A DNA stretch of 64,000 nt. Origin: Serratia proteamaculans (GTDB taxonomy: Bacteria > Pseudomonadota > Gammaproteobacteria > Enterobacterales > Enterobacteriaceae). Made by a program: the position numbers and the translations under genes. The stretch lies in contig NZ_WBKI01000001.1 in assembly GCF_008830365.1 (NCBI RefSeq), positions 1,674,001 to 1,738,000 of the forward strand, read 5' to 3'. The notes under the pieces are model-generated. The model did not search any database. It saw only the letters and a list, made by a program, of their open reading frames with translations, and was not told where the DNA came from. Positions within the stretch are counted from its first letter, which is position 1. The number at the start of each line of letters is the position of its first letter. Positions 30,276-40,394 of the stretch are shown here, piece after piece.

Positions 30276-32072
30276 TTAGCGGTCCACATCTGACATTACA
30301 AAATCGATACTACCCAGATAGACGATCAGGTCGGAGACCAGGCTGCCACGGATTACCGCTGGGATTTGCTGCAGGTGCGCAAAGCTTGGCGTACGTACCC
30401 GGGTACGGTAGCTCATGGTGCTGCCGTCGCTGGTCAGGTAGTAGCTGTTGATCCCTTTAGTGGCTTCAATCATCTGGAATGATTCGTTGGCTGGCATCAC
30501 CGGGCCCCAGGAAACCTGCAGGAAGTGGGTGATCAGCGTTTCAATGTGCTGCAGCGTGCGCTCTTTCGGCGGCGGCGTGGTCAGCGGGTGATCGGCTTTG
30601 AACGGGCCTTCCGGCATGTTGTTCAGGCACTGTTCGAGAATGCGCAGGCTCTGGCGCAGCTCTTCCACCTTCAGCATCACTCGGGTGTAGCAGTCGCTGT
30701 TGCCGTCACCGACCGGAACTTCGAAATCGAAATTCTCATAGCCGGAATATGGACGCCATTTGCGCACATCAAACTCGATACCGGTGGCACGCAGGCCCGC
30801 GCCAGTGACGCCCCACTCCAACGCTTCTTTCGCATTGTAGGATGCCACGCCAACGGAACGGCCTTTCAGGATGCTGTTCTTCAGTGCAGCCTTGACGTAA
30901 GAATCCAGACGTTTTGGCATCCACTCAAGGAACTCGCGCAGCAGACGATCCCATCCGCGCGGCAGGTCGTGTGCGACACCACCAATACGGAACCAGGCCG
31001 GGTGCATACGGAAACCGGTGATCGCTTCAACCAGATCGTAGATTTTCTGACGGTCGGTAAAGGCGAAGAACACCGGGGTCATGGCGCCGACGTCCTGAAT
31101 GAAGGTACTGATGTACAGCAGGTGGCTGTTGATACGGAACAGTTCGGACAGCATCACGCGGATGGTATCAACGCGATCCGGCACCTTGATGCCTGCCAGT
31201 TTCTCAACTGCCAGCACGTAAGGCATCTCGTTCACGCAGCCGCCGAGGTACTCGATACGGTCGGTGTACGGAATATAGCTGTGCCAAGACTGACGCTCGC
31301 CCATCTTCTCGGCGCCACGGTGGTGGTAACCGATATCTGGTACGCAGTCGACAATATCTTCACCATCCAACTGCAGAATGATACGGAATGCACCGTGCGC
31401 AGACGGGTGGTTCGGGCCGAGGTTAAGGAACATGAAGTCCTCGTTCTCGGTACCGCGCTTCATGCCCCAGTCTTCCGGTTTGAAAGTCAGCGCTTCCATT
31501 TCCAGATCTTCTTTCTGTTTGGTCAACACAAAGGGATCGAATTCGGTGGCACGCGCCGGGTAATCTTTACGCAGCGGGTGGCCTTCCCAGGTTTGCGGCA
31601 TCATGATGCGCGTCAGGTGCGGGTGGCCGTCGAAGGTAATACCGAACATTTCCCAGGTTTCACGCTCATACCAGTTGGCATTAGGGAATACCTTGGTCGC
31701 TGTGGGCACGTGCAGGTCTTTTTCAGACAGCGCCACTTTCAGCATGATGTCGCGGTTGCGTTCGATAGAAATCAGATGATAGAAAACAGAAAAATCCGCA
31801 GCAGGCAGGCCGTCGCGGTGGGTACGAAGACGCTCGTCCATGCCATGCAGATCGAACAGCATGACATAAGGCTTCGGCTGCTTTCTCAAAAACGTCATTA
31901 CTTCCAGTAACTGATCGGCTTTGACCCATACCACGGGTATTCCGGTACGGGTAGGCTGAACAGTAAAGGCTTCCGGCCCAAAACGGTTGCGCAGTTCGCC
32001 AATCACCGGATCGTCAAGGTGATCTCTGGTTTGCCAGGCCGGCAATGCGTCGTGCGTCGTTGAATCTGTCAT
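30276..32072 (-). CDS. nuoC: NADH-quinone oxidoreductase fused subunit C/D
   Basis: Natural fusion of NuoC and NuoD (nuoCD), typical of enterobacteria, 598 residues. Residues about 1-190 are the 30-kDa (C) domain with [25 protein letters not shown]. Residues about 210-598 are the 49-kDa (D) domain, which forms the quinone site with Nuo[21 protein letters not shown], the histidine pair region near GYHHRGAEK, and the C-terminal [13 protein letters not shown]. The ATG at 32072 has GGTGA eight bases upstream; a GTG five codons earlier is also possible. The D domain is intact. Confidence 0.96.
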   Translation of the reverse strand: MTDSTTHDALPAWQTRDHLDDPVIGELRNRFGPEAFTVQPTRTGIPVVWVKADQLLEVMTFLRKQPKPYVMLFDLHGMDERLRTHRDGLPAADFSVFYHLISIERNRDIMLKVALSEKDLHVPTATKVFPNANWYERETWEMFGITFDGHPHLTRIMMPQTWEGHPLRKDYPARATEFDPFVLTKQKEDLEMEALTFKPEDWGMKRGTENEDFMFLNLGPNHPSAHGAFRIILQLDGEDIVDCVPDIGYHHRGAEKMGERQSWHSYIPYTDRIEYLGGCVNEMPYVLAVEKLAGIKVPDRVDTIRVMLSELFRINSHLLYISTFIQDVGAMTPVFFAFTDRQKIYDLVEAITGFRMHPAWFRIGGVAHDLPRGWDRLLREFLEWMPKRLDSYVKAALKNSILKGRSVGVASYNAKEALEWGVTGAGLRATGIEFDVRKWRPYSGYENFDFEVPVGDGNSDCYTRVMLKVEELRQSLRILEQCLNNMPEGPFKADHPLTTPPPKERTLQHIETLITHFLQVSWGPVMPANESFQMIEATKGINSYYLTSDGSTMSYRTRVRTPSFAHLQQIPAVIRGSLVSDLIVYLGSIDFVMSDVDR

Positions 32073-32167
32073 AATTTTTTTCACCACACTGAAGGGTTAT
32101 TTCGCCGCAAGTTCACTTTTCGCTGTGTTAACCAATAGCGCACTAAGATGGACGTTAAATGAACGTC

Positions 32168-32842
32168 TTAAATCTCGTCAGGCGTCCGAAGGTTGGTCAC
32201 CGCGATACGCTCGCCGTGTTTACGCTCTCTTTCAGACTGCATGTTGGCGCGGTAAACACCCTGATCGCCGACAACCCAGGACAGAGGGCGGCGTTCTTTG
32301 CCAATAGATTCCTGCAACAGCATCAGTGCCTGCATGTAAGCTTCCGGGCGCGGTGGGCAGCCAGGAATGTACACGTCGACCGGCAGGAACTTGTCCACAC
32401 CCTGTACTACGGAATAGATATCGTACATGCCGCCGGAGTTGGCACAGGCCCCCATGGAGATCACCCATTTTGGTTCCAGCATCTGTTCGTACAGACGTTG
32501 GATAACCGGGGCCATCTTGGTAAAGCAGGTACCGGCCACCACCATCAGGTCAGCCTGACGCGGTGATGCACGCAGAACTTCAGCACCAAAACGCGCCACG
32601 TCGTGAACGGCGGTAAACGACGTCACCATCTCCACGTAACAGCACGAAAGGCCGAAGTTATACGGCCAAATAGAGTTTTTACGCCCCCAGTTCACCATGT
32701 CATGCAATGCATGTTCGAGTTTACCCATGTAAACCGTGCGGTGAACCTGTTGGTCCAGGGGATCGGCAACGATCTCCTGTTTTTGCAGGGGGTAACGGTC
32801 GTTCTCACCGTTCGGGTCTATGCGGGTGAGCGTATAGTCCAT
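32168..32842 (-). CDS. nuoB: NADH-quinone oxidoreductase subunit B
   Basis: Subunit of complex I carrying cluster N2, the last iron-sulfur centre before quinone. Protein of 224 residues (E. coli 220). The unusual tandem-cysteine ligands are present: Cys67-Cys68 (GLSCCYVEM), Cys133 (MGACANSGG) and Cys162 (PGCPPRPEA). It starts 23 bp after the nuoA stop and is followed by a 95-bp gap before nuoCD. Confidence 0.97.
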   Translation of the reverse strand: MDYTLTRIDPNGENDRYPLQKQEIVADPLDQQVHRTVYMGKLEHALHDMVNWGRKNSIWPYNFGLSCCYVEMVTSFTAVHDVARFGAEVLRASPRQADLMVVAGTCFTKMAPVIQRLYEQMLEPKWVISMGACANSGGMYDIYSVVQGVDKFLPVDVYIPGCPPRPEAYMQALMLLQESIGKERRPLSWVVGDQGVYRANMQSERERKHGERIAVTNLRTPDEI

Positions 32843-32865
32843 CTTAATGCCTCGTTTTTAACCGA

Positions 32866-33306
32866 CTACTGCGGATGACTGTTAGTGGCGTTTTTGATTG
32901 TGCCTGGCTTGCTCTGGCGCCGGGAGCGCACCGGAGTCCAATCCAATGCGCCAATACGCACCAGATAAACCAGCCCAGCCAATAACACCAAAATGAAAAT
33001 GGCGGCTTCGATAAAGCCTACCCACCCGCTCTCACGTATGGAGACCGACCAGGCGTACAGGTACAAGGCTTCAACATCGAAAATAACGAAGAACATGGCG
33101 ACCAGGTAGAACTTGGCGGACAGACGCATGCGCGCCGTACCGACCGAGTCGATGCCTGATTCAAACGGGGTATGTTTGGCGCGCGCACGGGCTCTCCCAC
33201 CCAGGAAGAACGCACCCATAAGCATTAAACAGCAAAGCCCGATTGCCACGACAAAAAATACGGCGAACGCCCAGTGATGAGCGATAACTTCAGTGGTTGT
33301 TGACAT
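32866..33306 (-). CDS. nuoA: NADH-quinone oxidoreductase subunit A
   Basis: First gene of the nuo operon. Small three-helix membrane subunit of complex I, 146 residues (E. coli 147). Helices are at about residues 12-35, 68-90 and 98-120. The conserved loop YESG/FESG appears as [42 protein letters not shown], including the invariant acidic residues of helix 2. Its upstream region is a long gene-free stretch with an ArcA box, in keeping with oxygen control of complex I. Confidence 0.97.
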   Translation of the reverse strand: MSTTTEVIAHHWAFAVFFVVAIGLCCLMLMGAFFLGGRARARAKHTPFESGIDSVGTARMRLSAKFYLVAMFFVIFDVEALYLYAWSVSIRESGWVGFIEAAIFILVLLAGLVYLVRIGALDWTPVRSRRQSKPGTIKNATNSHPQ

Positions 33307-33518
33307 ACTCTATGCTTACTCATCAAAAGTGGCGTCGATCGCTCTGCTCTTGTTTCTGGCAGTTAGTGCACCACATCGATTTAAGGGAAGGATAAATAAA
33401 CCACACAAACAAACTGCTATTACAGCAAGTTAGCCAGCGTTTTACTGTGGGCTTTTTACTCCTTTCTATAACCTTTTGTCAACTTTGACAAAAGTATCTA
33501 CACACTAGTTTACATACA

Positions 33519-33533
33519 TATCATTTAATTAAC
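33519..33533 (-). promoter_or_regulatory. ArcA-P box upstream of nuoA
   Basis: Minus-strand GTTAATTAAATGATA matches the ArcA consensus GTTAATTAAATGTTA at 14 of 15 positions, 213 bp upstream of nuoA. ArcA repression of nuo under low oxygen is established in E. coli; use of this site here is inferred. Confidence 0.65.
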
Positions 33534-33962
33534 ATTTGATGCGCCTGGCTTAGGCTAAATCGTGTCAGTTAATTGATGTGTAGAAACAGATAGATATAAA
33601 CCAACATGCTCATTTCAGTTTTACTATACCATTGTCTCAGGAATCTCCTGTTCTTCCACTCACTACCTAGGGGTATTTTTTTGATCCAGGACACGTTTTC
33701 AGCATAAACCCTCAAAAAAAGTGTGGCCCTTTAATAAATTTTGTCAATTACGCCGGTCAAATTATCCCGGCACAAACTACCAAAATAACCATATTGATTC
33801 CAGGCCTTTACCTTTATAATTATTCGTTCAAAAAATAACCGAAAGGCTATTCCTTCGTCTGATAACCGTTCTCATCGGCAACGCTTTAGTCAAACAAATA
33901 ACCACTTCGCCATGAAAATAAAACGAACCTCTCATAAATTAAATTCTCACTGAATTCAGAGC

Positions 33963-33992
33963 AAAAAAAACCTCCGCCTAAGCAGAGGTTTT
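33963..33992 (-). terminator. lrhA terminator
   Basis: On the minus strand: stem AAAACCTC/GAGGTTTT around a 10-base loop, ending in an eight-T run. It lies 27 bp past the restored lrhA stop. Confidence 0.85.
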
Positions 33993-34018
33993 ATGACCGG
34001 ATTTAATGCGTTTTGGCG

Positions 34019-34955
34019 TTATTCCTCATCGTCAACCAGACAGGTATCATCCTGCAACGAGCTACTCGGCCCATTGAAGCTGTAGTTATCGTTACCGTTC
34101 TGCATGGCACTGAAAATGGCCATCGCCAGCTCGTTGCCGCACTGCAGGTCTTTGCACAAGCTGTATTGCGTGTCCGGCAACGTCGGCAAACCTTCCGCTG
34201 CGCCGAGCACCCGCAAGGTCCGGACTCATCATTTCAATTGGCCGCACGGTGATGCCCAACCCAGCCTTGCAGGCTGCACGAACGGCGGACAGCGTCGAAG
34301 CCACATAGGCAATGCGCCATGGGATCCCGGCGTCATCCAGGTGTTTAATCGCCATCGCGCGGAACGGACTGGGTTCGTCCATCACCACCAACGGGATCGG
34401 TTCACCGGCCTGAAAATGGTAATCCGCCGCGCAATACCACAGGGTTGGCGAAGTACGCAGCACAATGTGCGGGCGATCTTCGGTAGCCATCGTGGTAATC
34501 GCCAGATCAACTTCACCGTTTTCCAACATCTCGATCATAAACGAGCTGGGTTTCACCCGCACATCAATCGCCAGTTTTGGATACACAGAAGTGACGCGGT
34601 TAAGCAGGAAAGGCAGGATGGTATCGGCGGTATCATCAGAAGCGCCAATAGTCAGAACACCTTTAATATTGTTGTACATCAGAGAGGTACAGGCTTCGTC
34701 GTTAAAGCGCAGAATTTTTCTGGCGTAGCCGAGAAGCTGAATACCGTGTTCAGTCAGTAATTTATTGCGCCCGTGACGGGCAAACAACTCTTTGCCAACC
34801 AGTTGCTCTAACCGCTGCATTTGTTGGCTGACGGCTGATTGAGTACGACAAACGGCGACTGCCGCCGCCGCAAAAGTATTCAAATCAGCAACAGCTACAA
34901 AGGTTCTTAGCAGATCGAGGTCGAGATTGAGTATCGGACGATTTGCAGTTGTCAT
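34019..34955 (-). pseudogene. lrhA: LysR-type regulator LrhA/HexS, disrupted by a +1 frameshift
   Basis: LrhA represses flagellar master genes in E. coli; its Serratia counterpart HexS represses prodigiosin and motility. The first ~246 residues are intact: helix-turn-helix with [17 protein letters not shown] near residues 38-54, then the effector domain through [11 protein letters not shown]. At 34215-34216 one extra A on the plus strand (GCAAGGT where GCAGGT is expected) shifts the frame. The C-terminal ~65 residues ([20 protein letters not shown] ... LVDDEE) continue in the next frame to a stop at 34019. Removing one base gives 311 residues, the family length (E. coli 312). As read, translation ends at 34092 after 41 foreign residues (287 in total). 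It is either a genuine mutation or a sequence error; DNA binding may be retained. Confidence 0.8.
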
Positions 34956-35572
34956 AGTGTTTTCTTCACTTTTTAAATTCTAATTTACAAACTACCCTGG
35001 TGTGTTTCTAAGACATCGTTTAAAAGGGACGATGCCAGACATGACAGTACCCCACTCATTAGTGGAGGGCAAAAAAATTACTTTTATTTCGTTACCTCTA
35101 TCGCCTTTTAAAATGTGATCTATCGAGAATGCTTATACAACGTCTGACGTTATAAGTGGTGCAAGTGTTTCATTTTTACCGAACAAAATATTTTACTCAT
35201 TCAGATAGCGGGATTACCACACCAATTGTGCTGCACAACCTCCGCAGCCAGACTGGCCTCAGCGTATTCTCATACGCAAAAGAGTAAGACGTTCCTCTTG
35301 TAACAGCCGGTACATTTTTTAATGATTTTAATAAATTCAATCAGTAACATTTATCCCGTGAATAACTAAGGAATAACTACTTAAACGCGGCTTAACAGAG
35401 AAACTAAAATAGCGCTAATGTGAATTTTCTTATGATTCAGTTTGGAGTGAGCCTGGACAAGCGACTATCAGACTACTCTGGCATTATCATTTCTTTACAG
35501 TTTATCTCCGCTAAATCCCCTATGTAGCTTAACAGTGAGTACGGTTCCGTCAGCATTGCATCAATAACATGG

Positions 35573-35594
35573 GGCCATTATCTCTATAATGGCC
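35573..35594. repeat. Perfect hairpin in the lrhA-alaA intergenic region
   Basis: GGCCATTAT/ATAATGGCC, 9-bp arms with a CTCT loop. It overlaps the stop codon of the possible small frame on the minus strand. No T run follows on either strand, so its role (mRNA end protection, protein site or small RNA 3' end) is open. Confidence 0.5.
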
Positions 35595-35676
35595 TCATCA
35601 CAACAGAATAAAAAACCAATAAAATAATAAACACTGGAATTAAATACCAACAAACCACTTTAGCATTGTTCATCAT
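35584..35676 (-). CDS. Possible small membrane protein (30 residues)
   Basis: A short frame starting at ATG-ATG (35676/35673) would give a 29-30-residue protein with a single strong hydrophobic helix (VVCWYLIPVFIILLVFYSVVM) and a short MRPL tail. An AGGG sequence lies directly before the tandem start, a rather close spacing. Small single-helix proteins are common in enterobacteria and usually unannotated, but no named homologue is recognised. The stop lies inside a perfect hairpin. This may be chance; the hydrophobic composition is the only support. Confidence 0.25.
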   Translation of the reverse strand: MMNNAKVVCWYLIPVFIILLVFYSVVMRPL

Positions 35677-35818
35677 CCCTGAAATCCCCCGTTGAGCCCT
35701 TCGTTTGCACCAAAGGCGTGCACAACCCTTCAAAAGCATCTGCGCCAGGAGTACATTGAGCAGGTTGCGGTGTTCCACGGTAGGAACGCCCCTATCCCAG
35801 CAAAAGGCTCAACTTTCT

Positions 35819-37033
35819 ATGTCCCCCATTGAGAAATCCAGCAAACTGGACAACGTCTGTTATGACATTCGCGGCCCGGTGCTCAAAGAAGCTAAACGTC
35901 TTGAAGAAGAAGGCAATAAAGTCCTCAAACTGAACATCGGCAACCCTGCCCCGTTTGGTTTTGACGCCCCTGATGAAATCCTGGTCGACGTGATCCGCAA
36001 TCTGCCCACGGCGCAAGGCTATTCCGATTCCAAAGGGCTCTTCTCGGCGCGTAAAGCGATCATGCAGCACTATCAGGCGCGCAACATACGTGACGTGACC
36101 GTTGAGGATATCTACATCGGTAATGGGGTTTCCGAGCTGATTGTGCAATCCATGCAGGCGCTGCTCAACAGCGGCGACGAAATGCTGGTACCGGCGCCGG
36201 ATTACCCGCTGTGGACCGCGGCTGTTTCGCTGTCCGGCGGCAAAGCCGTGCATTACCTGTGTGATGAAGAAGCCGGCTGGTTCCCGGATCTGGACGATAT
36301 CATCAGCAAGATCACCCCACGCACCCGCGGCATTGTGATCATCAACCCAAACAACCCGACCGGCGCGGTCTACAGCAAGGCACTGCTGGAGCAGATTGTT
36401 GAGATCGCCCGTCAGCACAACCTGATCATCTTTTCTGATGAAATCTACGACAAGATTCTGTATGACGAAGCCGAGCACCATTCGATCGCTGCACTGGCGC
36501 CGGATCTACTGACCGTGACCTTTAACGGACTGTCAAAAACCTATCGCGTGGCGGGTTTCCGCCAGGGCTGGATGGTGTTGAACGGGCCGAAGAAGCACGC
36601 CAAGGGGTATATCGAAGGGCTGGAAATGCTGGCATCCATGCGGCTGTGCGCCAACGTGCCGATGCAGCATGCGATCCAAACCGCGCTGGGTGGCTACCAG
36701 AGCATCAACGAATTTATTCAACCGGGCGGGCGTCTGTATGAACAGCGCAACCGTACCTGGGAACTGTTGAACCAAATTCCGGGCGTTTCCTGCGTGAAAC
36801 CTCAGGGAGCGCTGTATATGTTCCCGCGCATCGACGCTAAACGCTTTAACATTCACGATGATCAGAAATTGGTGCTGGACCTGTTGCTGCAGGAAAAAGT
36901 GCTGTTGGTACAGGGTAGTGCGTTCAACTGGCCGTATCCGGACCACGTGCGCATCGTGACTCTGCCACGGGTGGATGAACTGGAAATGGCAGTGGGCAAA
37001 CTGGGCCGCTTCCTGGAAGGCTACCGTCAGTAA
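35819..37033 (+). CDS. alaA: Glutamate-pyruvate (alanine) aminotransferase
   Basis: PLP-dependent class I aminotransferase, 404 residues (E. coli AlaA 405), making alanine from pyruvate and glutamate. Starting at 35819 gives MSPIEKSSKLDNVCYDIRGPV, the family N-terminus; longer starts add a poor 38-residue leader. Seen: NIGNPAPFGFDAP near residue 40, IINPNNPTGAVY, the aspartate of FSDEIYDKI, and the PLP lysine in LSKTYRVAGFRQGW near residue 240. It is followed by yfbR on the same strand, as in E. coli. Confidence 0.95.
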   Translation: MSPIEKSSKLDNVCYDIRGPVLKEAKRLEEEGNKVLKLNIGNPAPFGFDAPDEILVDVIRNLPTAQGYSDSKGLFSARKAIMQHYQARNIRDVTVEDIYIGNGVSELIVQSMQALLNSGDEMLVPAPDYPLWTAAVSLSGGKAVHYLCDEEAGWFPDLDDIISKITPRTRGIVIINPNNPTGAVYSKALLEQIVEIARQHNLIIFSDEIYDKILYDEAEHHSIAALAPDLLTVTFNGLSKTYRVAGFRQGWMVLNGPKKHAKGYIEGLEMLASMRLCANVPMQHAIQTALGGYQSINEFIQPGGRLYEQRNRTWELLNQIPGVSCVKPQGALYMFPRIDAKRFNIHDDQKLVLDLLLQEKVLLVQGSAFNWPYPDHVRIVTLPRVDELEMAVGKLGRFLEGYRQ

Positions 37034-37159
37034 TCTCCGCCGGGGCAGCCTGCTGCCCCACGCCCCCACCCGCAGACCCACACCGCACAGCCCGAGTTGC
37101 ATAACCCGCCGTCACTGCTCACAATGGAACCCTCACTTGCCGTTGTAAAAGAGAGCACC

Positions 37160-37759
37160 ATGAGCCAGAGCCACTTTTTTGCCCATCTGTCCCGTTTGAA
37201 ACTGATTAACCGCTGGCCGCTGATGCGCAATGTTCGCACCGAGAACGTTTCCGAACACAGCCTGCAGGTGGCATTCGTTGCCCACGCCCTGGCGGTGATC
37301 AAAAACCGAAAATTCAATGGCAACCTGAGCGCCGATCGCGTCGCCCTGCTGGCGATGTACCACGATGCCAGCGAAGTGATCACCGGCGACATGCCAACGC
37401 CGATCAAATACTACAATCCGCAGATCGCCCACGAGTATAAGAAGATCGAAAAGATCGCCCAGCAGAAGCTGCTGGATATGATCCCGGCGGAATTACGCAA
37501 CGATTTCCGCTCGATCCTCGACGAACACTATTACACCGAAGACGAAAAGTTGGTGGTGAAACAGGCCGATGCGCTGTGCGCCTACCTGAAATGTCTGGAA
37601 GAGTTATCTGCTGGCAATAACGAATTCAAGCTGGCAAAAGCACGACTGGAAAAAACCCTGCAGCAGCGTAGCAGCCCGGAGATGGATTATTTCATGAACG
37701 TGTTTATCCCCAGCTTCAGCCTGTCGCTGGATGAAATCAGCCTGGATTCTTCCCTGTAA
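37160..37759 (+). CDS. yfbR: 5'-deoxynucleotidase (HD domain)
   Basis: HD-domain phosphohydrolase of 199 residues, the E. coli YfbR length. It dephosphorylates deoxyribonucleoside 5'-monophosphates. Metal-site residues are visible: [10 protein letters not shown] (first His), the HD pair in [13 protein letters not shown], and the later aspartate in [13 protein letters not shown]. The start at 37160 follows AAGAGAGCACC and gives [16 protein letters not shown]; an ATG 21 codons earlier is open but lacks family support. It is 126 bp after alaA and convergent with yfbS. Confidence 0.93.
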   Translation: MSQSHFFAHLSRLKLINRWPLMRNVRTENVSEHSLQVAFVAHALAVIKNRKFNGNLSADRVALLAMYHDASEVITGDMPTPIKYYNPQIAHEYKKIEKIAQQKLLDMIPAELRNDFRSILDEHYYTEDEKLVVKQADALCAYLKCLEELSAGNNEFKLAKARLEKTLQQRSSPEMDYFMNVFIPSFSLSLDEISLDSSL

Positions 37760-37766
37760 TTCTCAT

Positions 37767-37784
37767 GGCGCAGCAGGCTGCGCC
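37767..37784. terminator. Convergent hairpin yfbR-yfbS
   Basis: Stem GGCGCAGC/GCTGCGCC with a two-base loop between the facing stops of yfbR and yfbS (30-bp gap). No long T run, but it is placed to serve both genes. Confidence 0.55.
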
Positions 37785-37789
37785 GTTAA

Positions 37790-39622
37790 TTAGAATGCAT
37801 ACAACCAAGGCACGATAATCACGCTGACTACCATCACCAACAGCGTGAATGGCACGCCCATGCGGATAAAATCACCGAACTTATAGTTTCCCGGCCCCAG
37901 CACCAGCGTGTTTACCGGTGAAGAAACCGGTGTCATAAATGCGGCCGAAGCGGCGATGGCAATGATCATCGCAAAGGGGTAAGGCGAAACGCCCATTTCA
38001 CGCGCGGCCGCAATGGCGATCGGCGCCATCAGCACCGCGGTGGCGGTGTTGGAGATAAACAGGCCGATAGTGGCGCAGAGGGCAAACAGGCACACCAGCA
38101 TCACCCGCGGTCCAGCATCACCCGCCACGTCCATTAAACCACGCACGATCAAATCGACCCCGCCGGTTTTTTGCAGCGCCTGGGCAAACGGCATCATACC
38201 GACAATCAAAATAATGCTCGGCCAGTGAATCGACTTATAGGCACTTTCCATGTCGATGCAGCGAAACTTGCCCATCAGCAGGCAGGCAATCAGCGCGGCG
38301 ATCGGGTTGGGGATTTCATCGGTCAGCATCATCGCGACCATCAACGCCAGGCAGAACAGTGCGTGCGGTGCCTGGGTAATCGCCGGTGCTACTTCATCAA
38401 CCTCGGCCGGCAGATTGAGCACGATAAAATCATGGGTTTTCGCCTGCAACTGGCGGATCGCCTTCCAGTCGCCGATCACCAACAGAATATCACCCAACGC
38501 CAGGGGCTCATCCACCAGCTTGCCTGACAGGGTTTCGCCATTGCGACGAATACCAACCACGTTCAGATCGTAGCGGCTGCGGAAGGCTGACTCGCGCAGG
38601 CTTTTGCCCAATAACGTTGAATCGGGGATCAGCGACACTTCCGCCATGCCGACGTTGCGCGACTGTTCGGAGAAATAATCGCCGCGCAGAACCATCGGCT
38701 CCAGCTGCTGTTCGCTGCAGAACTCACGCAGATCGACCTGGCTGTCCGACATGTCGAGCAACAGTACGTCCCCTTCGCGCAGCTCGGTGCTGCCGGATGC
38801 GCTGACCATCACCCGCCGGAAACGTTTCCAGCGTTCAATCCCCACCACGTTAGCGCCGTAGCGGGCGCGCAGGTGCAGCTCGTCCAGAGAGTGACCGACC
38901 AGCGGCGAGCCGCTGCGCAGTGCCAAGCGACGGGCACGTCCGGTCAGCTTATAGTCACGGATCAGATCGCGGAAGGTACGGCGCTGCCAGGTTTCACGCG
39001 TTTTATCACCGTCGTCATTGGCCAACCAGCGCCGGGCCACCAGCATGTACCCCACGCCCAACACCAGCACCGCCAGACCTACCGGGGTTACGCCGAAGAA
39101 GCCAAAACCACTGATACCCTCGCGGACCAGCTCACTGTTGACCACCATGTTCGGCGGCGTTGCCACCAGGGTCATCATGCCGCTGATCAAACCGGCAAAG
39201 CTCAGTGGCATCATCAACCTGCCCGGTGCGATTTTCATCCGCGCCGCCACGCTGAGTACCACCGGAATAAAGATCGCCACCACACCGGTCGAGCTCATAA
39301 AAGCCCCGAGTCCAGCCACGGTGACCATCAACAACATCAGCATCCTGGTTTCGCTGCTGCCGGCCACCTTCACCAGCCAGTCCCCTACCTGATAAGCCAC
39401 GCCGGTGCGCACCAACCCTTCACCAATCACGAACAGCGCGGCGATCAGGATCACATTGGGATCGCTGAAACCCACCGTGGCCTCCGCCAAGGTCAGCGTG
39501 CCGCTCAACACAAAAGCGATGATCACCAGCAATGCCACTACGTCCATCCGCAGCTTGTTGGTGGTAAACAGCACGATGGCAATCAACAGTAAACTCAGCA
39601 CCCACAGTAATTCGCTGTTCAA
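37790..39622 (-). CDS. yfbS: SLC13/DASS-type transporter with two TrkA-C domains
   Basis: Inner-membrane protein of 610 residues, the same as E. coli YfbS. Helical halves (about 1-200 and 400-610) of the citrate/sodium-sulfate transporter fold flank two cytosolic RCK/TrkA-C domains (about 215-300 and 305-385: [28 protein letters not shown] and [27 protein letters not shown]). The last helices contain [17 protein letters not shown] and [17 protein letters not shown], the repeated SNT/SPVN signature of the family. The substrate is not known. Confidence 0.92.
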   Translation of the reverse strand: MNSELLWVLSLLLIAIVLFTTNKLRMDVVALLVIIAFVLSGTLTLAEATVGFSDPNVILIAALFVIGEGLVRTGVAYQVGDWLVKVAGSSETRMLMLLMVTVAGLGAFMSSTGVVAIFIPVVLSVAARMKIAPGRLMMPLSFAGLISGMMTLVATPPNMVVNSELVREGISGFGFFGVTPVGLAVLVLGVGYMLVARRWLANDDGDKTRETWQRRTFRDLIRDYKLTGRARRLALRSGSPLVGHSLDELHLRARYGANVVGIERWKRFRRVMVSASGSTELREGDVLLLDMSDSQVDLREFCSEQQLEPMVLRGDYFSEQSRNVGMAEVSLIPDSTLLGKSLRESAFRSRYDLNVVGIRRNGETLSGKLVDEPLALGDILLVIGDWKAIRQLQAKTHDFIVLNLPAEVDEVAPAITQAPHALFCLALMVAMMLTDEIPNPIAALIACLLMGKFRCIDMESAYKSIHWPSIILIVGMMPFAQALQKTGGVDLIVRGLMDVAGDAGPRVMLVCLFALCATIGLFISNTATAVLMAPIAIAAAREMGVSPYPFAMIIAIAASAAFMTPVSSPVNTLVLGPGNYKFGDFIRMGVPFTLLVMVVSVIIVPWLYAF

Positions 39623-39668
39623 AACGGCCTCATCCGGCAGAGATATCCAAAGGCTTAAAAATTAGCAT

Positions 39669-39692
39669 AAAAAAACCCCGCCGGTGCGGGGT
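39669..39692 (-). terminator. yfbT-yfbU operon terminator
   Basis: On the minus strand: stem ACCCCGC/GCGGGGT with a 4-base loop and a seven-T tail, 30 bp past the yfbT stop. It separates yfbT from yfbS. Confidence 0.92.
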
Positions 39693-39721
39693 CTAATCAA
39701 TTTGGGTGAAGATAGACTCGG

Positions 39722-40378
39722 TCAGGCGACCAGGCTTATCGCCGCACCCTGTTCCGTTTTACTCACCGCAATCTGCTCAAGCGAGGTTAACAGCAGATCA
39801 ACCTGCTCCAGCTTGGGGGCGTCGGCTGGTGCGTTGACCGCAATCACCTGGCAACCCGCAGCCAACCCGGAAAGGATACCGGCGGCGGCGTCTTCCACCA
39901 CCACACAGTCCTGGGGTGCCAACCCCAGGCGCTCAGCGCCCAGCAGATAGGCATCCGGCTGTGGCTTGCCATGTTTTACCTGCTCGGCGGTGATGAACAC
40001 CTCCGGCTGCGGCAAACCACCCGCATTACGACGGGCGGTAGCGACCGGGATCGACCCAGAGGTAACGATCGCCCACGGGATATCTAAGCGATTCAAGCGC
40101 TCCAGCAAGGCAGCGGCCCCCGGCAATGCCGTGACGCCGTCGGTGTCCTGCGCTTCCACCTGCTCCAGCAGCAGGAACTCCTGTTGGATGGCTTCCTCAC
40201 TTTCACCCGGCATAAAGTGGCGTAACGAGGTAATGGCCTGTTTACCGTGAATGAAATCCAGTACGTCCTGCGGATTAATGTCGCGGCGTTTGGCCCAGTT
40301 AATCCAGGCGCGCTCTACCGCCGGCAGTGAATCAACCAACGTCCCATCAAGATCGAACAGAAAACCCTTACACTCCAC
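39722..40378 (-). CDS. yfbT: Sugar phosphatase, HAD family
   Basis: HAD-like phosphatase of 218 residues, E. coli YfbT/HxpA type, acting on small sugar phosphates. Motif I FDLDGTLVD (nucleophile Asp near residue 9), motif II TSG, motif III lysine in KHGKPQPDAYL and motif IV VVEDAAAGILSG are all present, with the helical cap between motifs I and II. It is downstream of yfbU (16-bp gap), probably one transcript, ended by the terminator at 39669-39692. Confidence 0.92.
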   Translation of the reverse strand: MECKGFLFDLDGTLVDSLPAVERAWINWAKRRDINPQDVLDFIHGKQAITSLRHFMPGESEEAIQQEFLLLEQVEAQDTDGVTALPGAAALLERLNRLDIPWAIVTSGSIPVATARRNAGGLPQPEVFITAEQVKHGKPQPDAYLLGAERLGLAPQDCVVVEDAAAGILSGLAAGCQVIAVNAPADAPKLEQVDLLLTSLEQIAVSKTEQGAAISLVA

Positions 40379-40394
40379 AGGAAACCTCTTTTAA

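Larger units (their letters stand above)
33307..34018. promoter_or_regulatory. Long AT-rich nuo promoter region
   Basis: About 710 bp between nuoA and lrhA with no credible gene. It holds the lrhA terminator at its far end (33963-33992) and, on the nuoA side, an AT-rich regulatory stretch with a near-consensus ArcA box at 33519-33533 and a weaker related sequence at 33568-33582. E. coli also has an extended nuo regulatory region bound by ArcA, NarL, FNR and IHF. FNR and NarL boxes were not convincingly identified here. Confidence 0.65.
34956..35818. other. Long intergenic region between lrhA and alaA
   Basis: About 860 bp between divergently transcribed lrhA and alaA. It is AT-rich with no tRNA, insertion sequence or long frame. 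It should hold both promoters (lrhA has a long leader in E. coli). The only structures noted are the perfect hairpin at 35573-35594 and a possible small membrane-protein frame at 35584-35676 on the minus strand. Confidence 0.55.

Noticed and set aside
30525-31910. Long plus-strand open frame of about 460 codons opposite nuoCD
   Set aside because: It is a codon-bias shadow of the strongly conserved nuoCD gene; it lacks a ribosome site and any recognisable domain.
34092-34214. Alternative C-terminus of LrhA read without a frameshift (41 extra residues)
   Set aside because: The sequence after MMSPDL has no likeness to LrhA, while the shifted frame matches the family end exactly; treated as a frameshift artefact.
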